Source: Trebouxia sp. TZW2008
Taxonomy: Eukaryota > Chlorophyta > Trebouxiophyceae > Trebouxiales > Trebouxiaceae
Assembly (NCBI GenBank): GCA_002118135.1
Contig: BDIU01000225.1
Location: 82,452 to 146,451 of the forward strand
Length of the DNA stretch: 64,000 bases
Direction: 5' to 3'
A program made the translations under genes and the position numbers. Position 1 is the stretch's first letter, and each line of letters begins with the position of its first letter. The notes under the pieces were generated by a model. It was not told the DNA's origin. It did no database searches and worked only from the letters and a program-made list of their open reading frames with translations. Shown in pieces: positions 1 through 13,200 of the stretch.

Positions 1-880
1 CCTGAATGTGGCAGCACCTAGGGCAACACAGTGAGCTTGAGGCGTGCAGGCCCTTCTAATCCCTTTCTGCACAATGTCGTTGACAAGTTACACGTCTTGA
101 CTTAAGATTACACGACATGGAACCTTAAGCTTTCGTGCAAAATAGTTGTTCTGAAACTGAGCTGAGAGAGTCTCTGGGCTTGATGTGGGCTGGCCTTGCC
201 ACAGAGGTTCTGCTTACAACGTTTTCCTTATTTCTGCCAATACAACATACAATTTTTAGGGCATAGTAAAGTGCTTGTGACGAGTAACAGCTCAGGAGGG
301 TATCAGCCATTGTGATCAGCTGCAGATGCATTCTGATACTCCTATGATATTGGTATTTGTGAGCCTCTGGACCCACTCAGCGACAGAGAAAGACCATCTA
401 TGTGACAAGCAACATTGCAGAATGTCATGACTTTTGACGATTATAGAGATATGGTGTGATGATGCAGTCAACTGACAAACCTTACACCAACCCAGTCTGA
501 TTGGATCATCAATTACTGTTTGAGCTTCCTTGTGGGCATATATATTGCTCTGCAATCTTTTTTCTTGCTTGTGGCAAGCTGCTGCGCTATCAGGGACTGC
601 CGCAAGTTGGACTCAATGCAAAAGCTATACAGCTGTCTCATCTTCCCCAGCATGTCAGAAGCAAGGCGCCTATTTATAACAATGCCTGCCAATGCCGACT
701 GCATGCTTCCTGAAATCTCGATACGCACAATGTGCAAAATGCTTAAAGAAAAGGACCTAGATGCAACAAGGCCCACCAATACTGCATGCACAATTACTCG
801 TAACTCAGCATGCACAGGCAGGTTTGGCAAGACGAGACCTTGCTCAGAATGTCAGAAGATCAAGTTGACAGCTTGAGTGA
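1..880. other. left-edge intronic or untranslated stretch, no recognised exon
   Basis: I find no exon that I can tie to a family here. By position it should hold introns, and perhaps unrecognised N-terminal Sec7 exons, of the ARF-GEF whose recognisable exons begin at 1106. The open frames in both directions are short and carry no motif. A degenerate copy of the 1106 exon begins at about 884. Confidence 0.5.
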
Positions 881-883
881 TGC

Positions 884-1202
884 TGGTGTCAGCCATGCAT
901 GCTTTCAGTGATGAAGGCATTTGGGGTGACGTTCCCAGTAGCAAATTGCACTTGTGGCAAAGATGTCACTTCAATTCAACAAATTGGCAGGCGCAGGTGC
1001 CGGTGATGCATGCTTGCATTGTTGAGGGCGACCATACGACATGACAAATCCTCACTACGCAGTCATGCCATAGATCAACTCAAGTGCACAACTTCGGTAT
1101 TGCAGGTGTCGGTGATGCACGCTTTCATTGATGAGGGGGACTACAGCGGCATGACCATAGATGTTGCGCTGCGCCAGATGCTGAAGGACTTTAAGTTGCC
1201 AG
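884..1202 (+). repeat. three tandem copies of a Sec7 exon start
   Basis: The intact exon at 1106 is preceded by two degenerate copies at about 884 and 997. All three begin with a GTGTCGGTGATGCATGCTTT-like sequence, and the 997 and 1106 copies keep a CAG acceptor. The upstream copies lose the frame (stop codons, no donor). Confidence 0.75.
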
Positions 1203-4200
1203 GTTAGTAGCGCCTCAAGCAATTTCCATCATACTGCATTTGCCATGGACTGGTCGTCCATTCTGACAACCTGCTTCAACGAAGCAAGTTGACGAATCAC
1301 GTCTTTCAAGTGCAGTGGAAGTCCAATCATCTAGCATACTGGTTCTGGCACACCGTCTGACGTGCATGTTGATGAGTATCTGGTTCTTGTTCAGCACCGT
1401 GACAGGTCTGAGGTTCACATGCCCTGCACTGTTGCTGCTGATTTGCTTTGAAGTTGATGTCTTGCAAAGATTGCTGTCATTGTTTTGCTTTGCTCGCCAG
1501 GCTGTTGGTCACCTCAGGCCTTGTTTGAAACATGAGCATGGGCCTCATTTTTGTAAGAAGGTCTGGTCGAACAACATCCTGCGATGCGAAGCATGACAAC
1601 GACAGTCTGCTCTGCTGCAGACACTCGGTCAGCAGTGCAGCTGACATTGACAAGTCTGCTGACAAAATGCCCATTTTAGATTGATCTATCTGCCCCTAGT
1701 GATGAGCTTACGTAGTAGTGCAGCACTTCCTATTACACAGTTATCTGTTTTAGGCTTGTCCCTGGATCAGACGTGTTACAGAAGGACATCGGCATCTCAA
1801 CTTGCAGCTGCAGCACACATAGCTTGCTGAAAACTCAAGGTCATTGGCAACAAAGCGAAAGTTCACCAGAAACCAAAAATCCACAAAATTGACCCGGACA
1901 GCAACGTTCTCTGACCATTGACAGCATAAAGCAGGCAAGGCTCAGAAGATAAGACCGCATGATGAATTGCTTTGGAGAGCGCTACCAAGACAACCCAGAT
2001 GTGTTGGCCGCTTCAGATGGCCTTACCTGCTGCCCTTTGCCCTCATCACATTGCAATAAAACTGCTCGAGCGACAGTGCTATGCCTGATTGTCAACCTCA
2101 TTATTTTTGCAGGCGAGGCACAGAAGATAGACCGTATCATGGACCGCTTTGCAGAGCGCTACTGCAAAGATGATCTGAAATGTGTTTGCCACCTCAGATG
2201 GCGCCTAACAGCTTTTCTTTGCCCTCATCACATTGCAATGTAGTAGCTTGAGTGGCAGTGCTATGCCTGATCATCATCATCATTTTTGCAGGGGAGGCAC
2301 AGGAGATAGACCGCATCATGGAGCGCTTTGCAGAGCACTACTGCAAAGATAAACCAGATGTGTTTGCCACCTGTGACAGCCTTTACCTGCTGTCCTTTGA
2401 CCTCATCACATTGCAGTGGAATTGCTTGAATGGCAGCGCTATCTCTGACCATGTGCAGTGTCTTTGCAGGCGAGGCTCAGAAGATAGACTGCATCATGGA
2501 GCGCTATTGCAAAAACAGCTCAGATGCGTTTGCCACCATAGATCGCCTTCGCCTGCTGTCATTTGACCCCATCACATTGCAGTGGAATTGCTTGAATGGC
2601 AGTGCTATGTCTGACCATGAGTGATGTCTTTGCAGGCGAGGCGCAGAAGATAGACCGCATCATGGAGCGCTTTGCAGAGCGCTACTGCAAAGACAACCCA
2701 GATGTGTTTGCCACCTCAGACGGCGCCTACCTGCTGTCCTTTGCCCTAATCATGTTGAACACAGACGCCCACAATCCCATGGCCGACAAGAAACTCAGCT
2801 TGCAAGACTTCCTCAGCATGTGTCAGTATCAGGTATAGTGCCCTTGGCTCAACCTTCAATGCGCGCTTGCATTTGCAAGAGCACTTGTAGTTACTTTGCT
2901 GAACAGAAGCCCATCCTGCAGAATTTGCAGCATGTATCAGTTCCATGTGCAATGTCTAAACCGCACATTGCGCTTGCTTGCTGTTTCTTATTACCATTGC
3001 ACATGCAATGTATGCACAAGCTTGCCCTTAAAGGTTGACAAACATCAACTGTCAAATTCAAGGATGTTGGCAACACTTTCAATAACATCAATTGACATGC
3101 AGGCCGAGGACAACAGCTTTCAGCCTATTCTTCCTGAAGACGATATTGCTCAGCTGTACCAGCGCATCTTGGACACGGAGATTCAGGTGGCTGGCAGTGG
3201 CCAAGCACAGGCCAGCGGTGGCAGTGGTGGTGGCAGTAAGCCTGGCAGCTCTGCACAGAACCTGAAGCTGGCTGCAGCAATGGGCCTGACACAGCTGATG
3301 CTGCCTTTCAGGTGCACGCACTAAGAAAGCTTGCATTCATAATCAGAGATGTGCTGCTAAAATGCTGTTTACTCAATTGTTACATTGTTTGTGTCATTGC
3401 TGCCCTTGTGCTGCATGCTATGCCTCCAATTTTAGTTTATGCAAGCTGTGGATGACTGTTGCCAAATGCATCTGGAATTTGTGCTCACAAATTGCTGATC
3501 ATTATGATCAGTGTCATACTTATGGGTGGTCCATCACAAGCGGAACTGTCGGCATGGTCATGAGTATAGTGTACAATTATTTGAATTACTGTTGCTGTTA
3601 ACTGTGTGTCACTGGGGTTACCATCTGCAGTGTCGTTACTACATTCATTGTCTCTGATGAAAGTGTTCTCATCCTCTTGATTGCTTTTGCTATGGTGAAT
3701 AGGTTTACTGTCATTGATGCTGCACAGTGCGCACCCTTGAAGACTGAAGACATCTGGACAAGCAGCACGGTGTGCACGTGGAGAGGCAGCGCCTGCTTGC
3801 TCAAACACACAGACTGGTCACTGTCACTGCTATCACTGGTGACGTTGTCATCATGCTGTGTGTGCTCTTCAGGACTGGGGCAACCTGGGATAAGCAGCAC
3901 GGCGTAGATGCTGACAGGCAACGCTTGCTCGCTCAGACACGCAACCTGATGACGGCTGTTGCTTTCATTGATAACATTGTCAACATCATTTGTGTACTGT
4001 TAGGACTGGAGCAACCTGGGATAAGCAGCACGGTGTGGATGTTGAGAGGCAGCGCCTGCTAGCTCAGACACGTGACCTGGTGAACAAAGGGCTGCAGGCG
4101 GACCACCTATGGCACACTGCTACCCATGCTGACTACGCACGACCCATGCTTCAGGTACAATTATATACAGGCTGATCCAGAAGATGCCCTCCCTCCATGC

Positions 4201-7200
4201 GCAGTAAAAGTGGTTCAGAGAGATTGTGTAGCTCTGGACTGCACTGATTGCACACAGTTAGTTGCTCCAGTATGTACTTTAGTCAAGCCTGCGGTCTTTT
4301 GTATCACGCATTATGTATTGGCGCTTACGTATGCCAATGTCCTAATCTACCCTCAGCACAGCTCATGCTAGGTGGCCGAGCTCTTCTGTATTATGCACAG
4401 GCTTGAGGCTTGTGTGCAATATTTGCAGCAAACTGAAGCCAGCATATGTGTAATGCGTCGCAGATGTCACCACCATTTTATGTAGGATGTAACTGCAATG
4501 TCAATGCTCTGCACTACACTTACATTTACACTGACTATTGTGTACATATTGCTTGCATGGCACATGAAAACAGTTGTCATTATGCCTGCATGTTGCACAG
4601 CTCAAGGCAAGGTGAACAAGCTGTTGTGCACCATGCAAAGAGAGGCTCATCTGCAATACTTACAGCAGACTTGAAGCCAGCATATGCTTGCTTTATGTCT
4701 GCTATCCTTATTGCAGAAGCCTGTCAGTGCTTTGGTGCCTTGTGATTTTACTCGCATCGCACCCAGCTCAAAGATTGAACAAGTACTGCCAGCTGAAAGG
4801 TGCATGATACTCTTGGTATAGGCACGTATGTCATATGTGGACAATCAATACATTGACAATCTTGTTGTAAGGACAACGCAAAAGGCAACGATGGACTGCA
4901 GGGCCACCTCTTTTCATAGACGGTGTCAAAAACAGGACAAGAAACTTTCTGCAGTGCAATTGTTCTGAGGAGACTTTACATTGCTTGCAGGTAAGTGGAG
5001 AGGCTATCATGAAGGGACTACAAGCTGCTTTGGAGAATGCCCCAAGTGCCCTGGCAGCGCGATCTGTCTTAGAGGGCTTTGATATATCCATCAGGTGAGA
5101 CCTTGAACTACCACATGCTTTCTGCCTTCCCTCTTTATGCTGTAGGACTGCATGAGCTGGGTTGCGTTGATTCTTGCGCACACATGAGATTGGTTGGGTT
5201 GCAGCTTGGCTGATGCACTGGGCCACAGCCAGTCATGTATTCTTTGACACACATGCACAGGAACAGGCACACCACATCTGGAGAAGAGTCCACCGAGAAT
5301 GTGAGCAGCTCACCCTAACTTGCAGTGCATTTTGGCGGGAGCTTTTGGACTGAAACGAGTCACAGACTCCATTATAGCAGGCCGTGGTATAGGAAACATG
5401 ATGTCAGCAATTCACGCAGCAGGTGCGCTAGGAGTGGCGTCAGTCAGATTGAGAGAGACCTTAGCACAGGCAGCAGGCATGTCACAGCCTGCATAGCCTG
5501 GCACACCTCACCAAGATGTCAGTTCTTCATCCATGCTTCACAAGGCTGCTGTGTTTTGCAGCTTGGCTGGTGCGCTAGGTCTGGAGTCAGTCACAGAGTC
5601 CCTGGTAGAGGCCTTAGCACAGGCAGCTGGCGTGTCACAGCCAGCACAACCCGGCACGCCTGCAGAAGCAAAACAGGTGGCGGCTCTAGAGGCTCTGCTT
5701 CAGTTGGCTATGGGCCCCAGGGCAGGGCTGTTGGGCAGCGGCTGGGTGCTGGTGCTGCGGACTCTGTCTGCTTTAGAAGCGCTGCAGGTGAGTAATATGT
5801 TCTCATTGCATGCTGTTGATGCACACTGTATATTCGGCTCACAGTCAAACAAGCCCGTGCAGGGATCACATAACAGTTGAAAGCCCTCTTGCTGTGGGGT
5901 AGCGGCTGAGGAGTAACCCCGCATACTGTGTCTTTTGTCGAAGCGTGGCAGACGAGTGTTGCCTTCTCAAAGCATGCTGGTGATGCGTGATGCACAGAGA
6001 GATATCAGCAACACAATGTTGAACAAGCAGCAGCCGTCATTGCCCTACTGTCGCTGGCTATGGGCCCTAAGCCAGGCCTGTTGGGCAGCGGCTGGATGCT
6101 GGTGTTGCATACCCTGTCTGCATTGGAAGCACTGAACGGTGCCTTCACAGTCCATGCTGGTGATCACGGTGATCCATGCTTGGACAGTTGAAATGCTTCC
6201 ATACAAGCACAGACAGTTAGCTGCAGCAAGCCCTGCTGCAGCTGGGTATGCGTCCTAGGCATCACGCAAGCTCCCCAACAGAACCTCGGCAGACATTCCT
6301 AATGAGCGTGCAGCAAACCTAGTTGGTCAATACAGCCTTGCTGCAGCAGGCTTTGGGCTTTAGGGCAGGGTGAAGTGATGGTGTCATCTGCCGTGGGAAT
6401 GAAACATTCCTGAAACACAAAATGGTATGCTGTGCTTCTGCAGACGAAACTTGCTGCACCATCAACACAAGCCTTGGCTGGTCCCCCACCCCCCTCCTCC
6501 ACCCCAGCAGCCACCCCGAGGGCCACTACCACGCCTAGGGCCTCAAACACACCTAGGCTGTCCAGGCAGTCCAGCAACATTCAGCCAACCTTTACTGGTA
6601 CGTCAACACTGCATATGGGAATGCTGCTTCAAGTTGTGCAGAGTGCTTCTTGCACCAAATGCTTTTGACAGCAAGAGCCTGTGCAGCCTACCCACATGCC
6701 TCATTTGGCACAATGCCCCTCAAGCCCCGACAGCAGCAAGGCTCACGGCCGCCAATCCTGATAACAACATCCACAAGCAACTGTCAACAGTACAAAAGCT
6801 TTCAACCTACTCCATGTGTGTGTATATGTGCAGCCAACCCTCATGCCTCATTTGGCACTGCACCTCCAGCAGAACAGGTCATTACTACTAGTCCAGGTGA
6901 CTGCACTGCCTGGCAGCTGGTTCTGGTGCTGTATGACACAAGCTTTAGTTTGAGCCTGTGATCTGCATGTGTGCAGCCAACCCACATGCCTCATTTGGCA
7001 CTGCGCCTCAGCCGCCCACAGCAGAGGAGGTAATGGCAGCCAATCCTGATGATGGTACAATCAAGCAGCTGTCCTCCAGCAGTAAGCTTGCCTCTTTTGG
7101 CAAGTTCTGGCAGGGCATTGGCTCAGGCTCTCAGGATGACAGTAATCAAGCAAATGCAAGACGCACCACAGTAAGTCACAATGCTCTGACTCATACCCCG

Positions 7201-10200
7201 TGGTAAGAACTGTCAGTCATGTTGTATGAATATTGCTTGAATGTCAGTAGTGGCAGGGTATTTGCTCAGGCTCTCAAGATGGCAGCCATCAAGCAAGTGC
7301 AAGACACACTACAGAAAGTCATGAGGCTCTGACTCATATCCTGGGTTATGTGTAAGTACTGTCATGCATCTTGCGTCAACACTGCTCAAATGTCAGTAAT
7401 GGCGGGCTATTGGCTCAGGCTCTTAGGATTTACAATAATTAAGCAGATGCAAGATGCATTGCTTGAATGTCAGTAATGGCAGGACATTGGCTCATGATCT
7501 CAGTAATCAAGCAAATGCCAGGCGCACCATGGTAAGTCATGAGGTTCTGAATCATCCCCTGGATTATGTAGTAAGTGCCATTGTCCGTCTTGCATGATCA
7601 AATGTCAGGAATGGCAGGGCATTGGCTCAGGCGCATAGGAGCACGCTTTAGACATGTTGCAAAGTCATGGTTTCAATGTCAGTAATGGCAGGGCATTGGC
7701 TCCGGCACCTAGGAGGACGCTCTGATGAGCCTTCTGTGCACTACTGTGACATTGTGATTCATCACTCAAGTCTTGCAACTATTCATGTGAGTCATGTGGT
7801 GCCGATATCGTCCAAGCATTGGTGATATTGTATCATTTTGCACTGATGCTCCTGTTGCATGATAAACTACATCTAGTAGCGCACTGGCCTAGGCACTAAG
7901 GAATTTGCTCTAGCACATGACCATAGGTCATCAGGCTGTTGGGGTTTGTTCTGAGATTACCTGAGTGACATTGTGTAACGGGTCTATAGGCATCACACTT
8001 TATGTTGCAGTCTGTGTCGCTAGACATGTTAACGACTATGTTGTTGTTGCTGAACTTCAGCTGTCAAGGCAACATGAAGGTCTTCAATGATTCATTGTTG
8101 ACAAGTCCCTATAGAAATCTTCTGGCAATGTTGCTACCTTGCAACACTTTGTGCCTGCTCCATTGCTCATGCGTGGCATTGCAGATTGTGTCAAGCAAGT
8201 GGTGGACTGAACCTCTTGAAGTGTTGTATTCAAGGTTCCTTGTGACTTGCGTAGGGTGATGGAGACAATGCTGCTGAGGTCGCTCGTGCTCAAGCTGCAT
8301 TGAGTCAGCGCAAGGGCCTCAGGCCAAGCCTGAGTCGCTCACCAACCATCAATCGCTCTGCTACGGCGACCGAGAAGCCCGGAGCTGCCATGGTAAGTAA
8401 GCTAAATTGTCATTTGATATGCATCGTGATAGAAGGATGCCATGTGCATTTTGGCAGGCTTTACTTTAGCAGAAGACCTACTTGAAACTGTCATGGTTGC
8501 AATGCTGCCAACACGTCGCAAACACATGTCGGCAGCGCGATTGCGTCTGTTCTGCTGTTGCGCCTGAGAGTCCTGGATCCGCAATGGTAAGCAAGCTGGT
8601 GAAGCATCTCAGCCAGGCTTATTGGTGTTCAACAAGGTCTGTTGCAACGGGTATGTGTGTTTTAGCAAGCTTATGATGTAGCATATGGCCTATTTGCATG
8701 TTTGTGCCGGGCTGCAGATGTTTTGTGTGCTGCAGTCGAAAAGCACCATGAATATGTATGCTGCATTTCGTCTCTCAACTAGCCTGTAGACACTCAAGAC
8801 GGTACAATGTAGGGAAGGGCATGAGCGGTGAGTTCCTCACATTGGTGTCTACAACATCTTGTCAAAGTGGTAGACACGAAGGTAGCAAAGCAAACATCTG
8901 CACGTCAGTAACGTTTGCGATCAGATTGTTGGCTGGCCAAAGCGTGTAATCTCTCTCTCTTTGGCTTACGGTATGCCTGTCTTGACTTACGGTACGCCTG
9001 GTTGGTCTTACGGTACGCCTGATTTGGCTTACGGTACGCCCTTTTTGACGTACGGTACGCCACTTTTGGCTTACGGTACGCCCTTTTCCACTTACGGTAC
9101 GCCACTTTTAGCTTACGGTACGCCCTGTTTGGCTTACGGTACGCCACTTTTGACGTACGGTACACCACTTTTGGACTTACGGTATCCTTACGGTGGGCCA
9201 CCTTTGGCTGATCACAAGCAAAGAGCCTGATGATAGCACACCTTGTGGCTTGACTTGCAATACTGATTCAAAGCTTTAATGGCCTCGCAAGGCCGCTGCA
9301 GACCTGATTGCATGACTAGCCAACCCAAGGCAAGCTTGATGAACAAAGCTCGCGCGGGTTGCATCAATTTAGGCAACTTCTGTCGACATGATTTTACTAT
9401 CTTTGCATGCTGCTAGAGGAGCATCAAGCAGCTGGGCTGAAAAATGAGCTTGGACCCTCAAATCAGTAACAGACCAACTGTCATGCAAAGGGAAGGGCAA
9501 CATCATGCACATGGACATGTATCAATGATGCAGATGGAAGGACCACCATTTTAGCATTGTTACTGCAAGCTGTTTGGGCAGTAGGTGATATCAATCAGGT
9601 GTGTGTCTGCTGGTAAACACGACCTCAGCATGAGCTTGTGAGGATGTCATGAGCCAATTAGACCATAGATGCCACAGGATTGTTCAGTAGAGACACTGCT
9701 GCTAGATTTTGGACCTAATGGCAAGATGCACATTGGCACGGGCCCACTCGCAGTCACATAGGGCAGTCAAACAAACACCAGAAATGATCAAGGGCTGCCC
9801 AAACAAGCTTTGTTGGAGCAAGATTAACGGCATACCTTACTGTTGTTGCAGGCTGCATGGGCGGTGGGTCCAGGAGCAAGCGCCATTGACCAGGTGTATG
9901 CGTGCAGCGCCAGCCTGAATGGTGAAGCTGTCCTGGTGTTTGTGCGGGCCCTGTGCGCAGTCAGCCAGGAGGAGCTCAATCCTGCTAATGCCGGTGATCT
10001 GCCCAGGTCAGGCCTGTTGCTGCTGCCCATCTAAAACAATCTGCTATGTGTGTTTGATGCATCAGACATTGCATCTGCGTTTGGTGTGAGGCTGTTTGAG
10101 TGTTTTTGAGAGCCTTAATGCGCAACTTGCCAACAGCAGCTCGATCCCTCGAGCCTTAGTGATCTGCCGAGGTCAGGCCTGTTGCTGCTGCACATCTGAA

Positions 10201-13200
10201 AGCAGTCTGCCACCTGTGAATGTCTGTGTCTGTGTCTGTGTCTGATTCGAGGCTGTCCTGGTCTCTGTGGAGGCCCTGTGCACAGTGAGCCAGGAGGAGT
10301 TCAACCTTGCTGATGCTGGCGACCTGCCCAGGTCGACTTTGCTGCTGCCGCTGAAGTTGCAATTATACCTTCTGGGTTCTATGCAACTTACATGCAGTTT
10401 CATTGGCTGCGTTCAGCGAACAAGTTGCTGGAAGGTCATTTGCCATTGCTTCAATGCTGCTGCACGCCACAGCATTCATCTTTTATAAGTCACAATCCTT
10501 TTGTTACAATTTGGCTGCTGCAGGGGCTATTCACTGCAACAACTGATTGACACTACATACCAGAAACTGATCCACATCTGACTCATCTAATCACATCTTC
10601 AGGCAGCCCTTGCAACCCCACCTAGTCGGTGCATCCTGCCTTGCAAACCCCAAGGCAACATCATTCCAGCTGCTGAGTGTTGACTTGCCCGCTGCAGAGT
10701 GTACTCACTGCAGCGTCTGATTGAAGCTGCGTACCAGAACCTGGCCCGCATTCGCCTCATTTGGTCACGGCTATGGGCAGCGCTTGCACCTCACTTAGTC
10801 AGCGCAGCCTGCCACGCCAATCCAAAAGTGGCTGCTTATGCTGTGGACGCTTTGAAGCAGCTGGTTGCGAAGCTGCTAGTGCGTGCTGAGCGTGCTGAGC
10901 TCACAAGCTTCAGTCACCAGGACGAGGCGTTGAGACCGTTTGTGGCAGTGCTGAAGCATTGCGAGAGCGCTGCTGTGAGGGAGCAGACAGTGCAGTGCAT
11001 TGCACAGGCCATCAACGCGCATCCCAAGGGCTTAGGATCAGGCAAATGCACTGCAACTGCTTTACATTGGCAAGACAGGATTTGTGCCACACACACCTAG
11101 CACCTTTGCCAGAATGCGTAACTGTTGCACAGACAATGCATGCGCATCTCAAGGGCTTAGGTTCCGGTCAGGAGCCCAAATCTCCTGTAGAAGTCCAAAT
11201 TGCTTGGTGTGCTTGCAAGCAGCGCCCCCTTGTCAAGCCTTGTGTGCTGTGCATCACGCACCAGACATCTGTTTGTAGAAACCCTGGTTGAGGTAGTGAA
11301 TGGCCTTGCCTCCACCAGGGTTGCTGTAAGCAGAGGGCTGGTGTTTGACATGCAGTGCATATTGCTTGACAATTGCTGCTGGGTGATGAAGCACACACAC
11401 ACAGCTGCTGCAAGCGCATAGGGTCAAGTCGTGCCAGAGCTACTAGCAGAATGCATCTGGTGGCCTGCTGCTCACTCAGCGACAAAAGTCGGCAGCCAAT
11501 CTTCCTCATCAACACTGGAGCATTGTGCAGTAATGCACATGAGCCAGTCTCAGCTACCTCAAACATGCTCTGGTGCTGCAGGTTGCAGGATGGAGGAGCG
11601 TTCTGGAAGGGCTGATTGTGGCAGCAGCTGACTTTGCAGCAGCAGTTGTGAATCAGGCCCTGGACACACTGCAACCTGTCATAGCCGCCGTGTACAGGGA
11701 TGCTGCTGCAAGTCACCACCACTTGCAGCTGCCTTGCGCAGCAATGCACATGAGCAAACTGCATTTACTATTGACAAGAACGTGCCTCAATACTGCAGGT
11801 CAGAGGAGCATCCTGGAAGTGCTGGTTGTGGCAGCTGCAGACTTTGCCGCAGCAGTGGTCAACCAGGCTCTAGACGCGCTGCAACCAGTCATAGCGGCCT
11901 TGTACAGGGACACACTTGGGCATATGTCACAAACACTTGCACCTGTCTTGCACCTGTCTTGCTCTGTGATACGCGGGAGCAGACTTCACCTACTATGAAT
12001 AATCATATACAACAGTGCTGCAGGTTGGAGGAGCATTTTGGAAGTCCTGATTGCGGCAGCAGCCAATGTTGCAGCAGCAGCAGTGATGAATCAAGCCCTA
12101 GACGCGCTGCAATTAGTTATAGCAGCCTTGTACAGGGATGTGGGCGTGGGTCACTAGCAATTGCAGCTGTCTTGTGCAACACTGCACATGCACAAAAACA
12201 CCACGCACCTTGGACACATACGCATCCCGGTGCTGCAGGTTGGAGGAGCATCCTGGAAGTGCTCATTGTGGCAGCAGCAGACTTTGCTGCAGCAGTGGTC
12301 AATCAGGCTCTAGACGCGCTGCAACCAGTCATAGCCGCCTTGTATGGGGATGTTGGTGTGGGTCATCAGCACTTCCTAGGCATTGTGACTGCAGTGGCTG
12401 CTGCTATGCGTAGCCCATACCATGTGGAGCTGAGCATCAGCGCTGTGCATGTCATGCAAGGCGTGGCTAGGAGACTGGCTCAGTCAGATCCTCAGGTCAG
12501 TGTACAGTCTTTTGGTTTCGTTCTGCATGCAAGGCATTGTGACTGCTGTGGCTGGGGCCATGCGCAGCCCATACCATGTAGAGCTCAGCGTCAGCGCTGT
12601 GCATGGCATGCGACGCGTGGCTAGGAGACTGGCTCAGTCAGATTCTAAGGTCAGTGTTCTGTCTTCTGATTTCGTTCTGCATGCAAGGCATTGTGACTGC
12701 TGTGGCTGCTGCTATGCGTAGCCCATACCATGTAGAGCTCAGCGTTAGCGCTGTGCATGTCATGCAAGGCGTTGTTTGGAGACTGGCTCAGCCAGATCCT
12801 AAGGTCAGCATGCAATCCTCTGATGGCGTTTTGCATTCAAGGCATTGTAACTGCTGTGGCTGCTGTCATGCACAGCCCCTACCATGCGGAGCTCAGCATT
12901 AGCGCTGTGCATGTCATGCAAAGCATTGATTGGAGACTGGCTCAGTCAATTCCTAAGATTAGCACGCTGCCCTTCCTTCTGACTTGCACACATGATGAGC
13001 AGCTCCCAGAGCTTTCAGTGACATGAGCACAAGTCAGGGCTCAATTACAGAGGTTTTGTGAGATTCTGAGTAATGCAGCTCTCAAATATGCAACTAAATG
13101 CCATATAAGTGCGGTTTGCCACTCCCAGGCCGTACAAGTATGCCCAATGAAGCAGGCTCACAGCCTGTCGCAAGACCTTTCAGACATACACGCTGATCAT

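Noticed and set aside
1938..2620. Mutually exclusive alternative exons in the Sec7 domain
   Set aside because: The spare copies lack donors and two are frameshifted, so they cannot replace the intact exon. Only partial inclusion could occur.
8905..9230. CRISPR-like array or repetitive protein gene
   Set aside because: Units are contiguous 21-mers with no unique spacers, lie in an intron of a eukaryotic gene, and lack start context, splice sites or family similarity.
11734..12624. Long plus-strand open frame of 296 codons
   Set aside because: It runs through tandem exon copies in a non-coding frame. The ARF-GEF frame of the same copies is different and recognisable.
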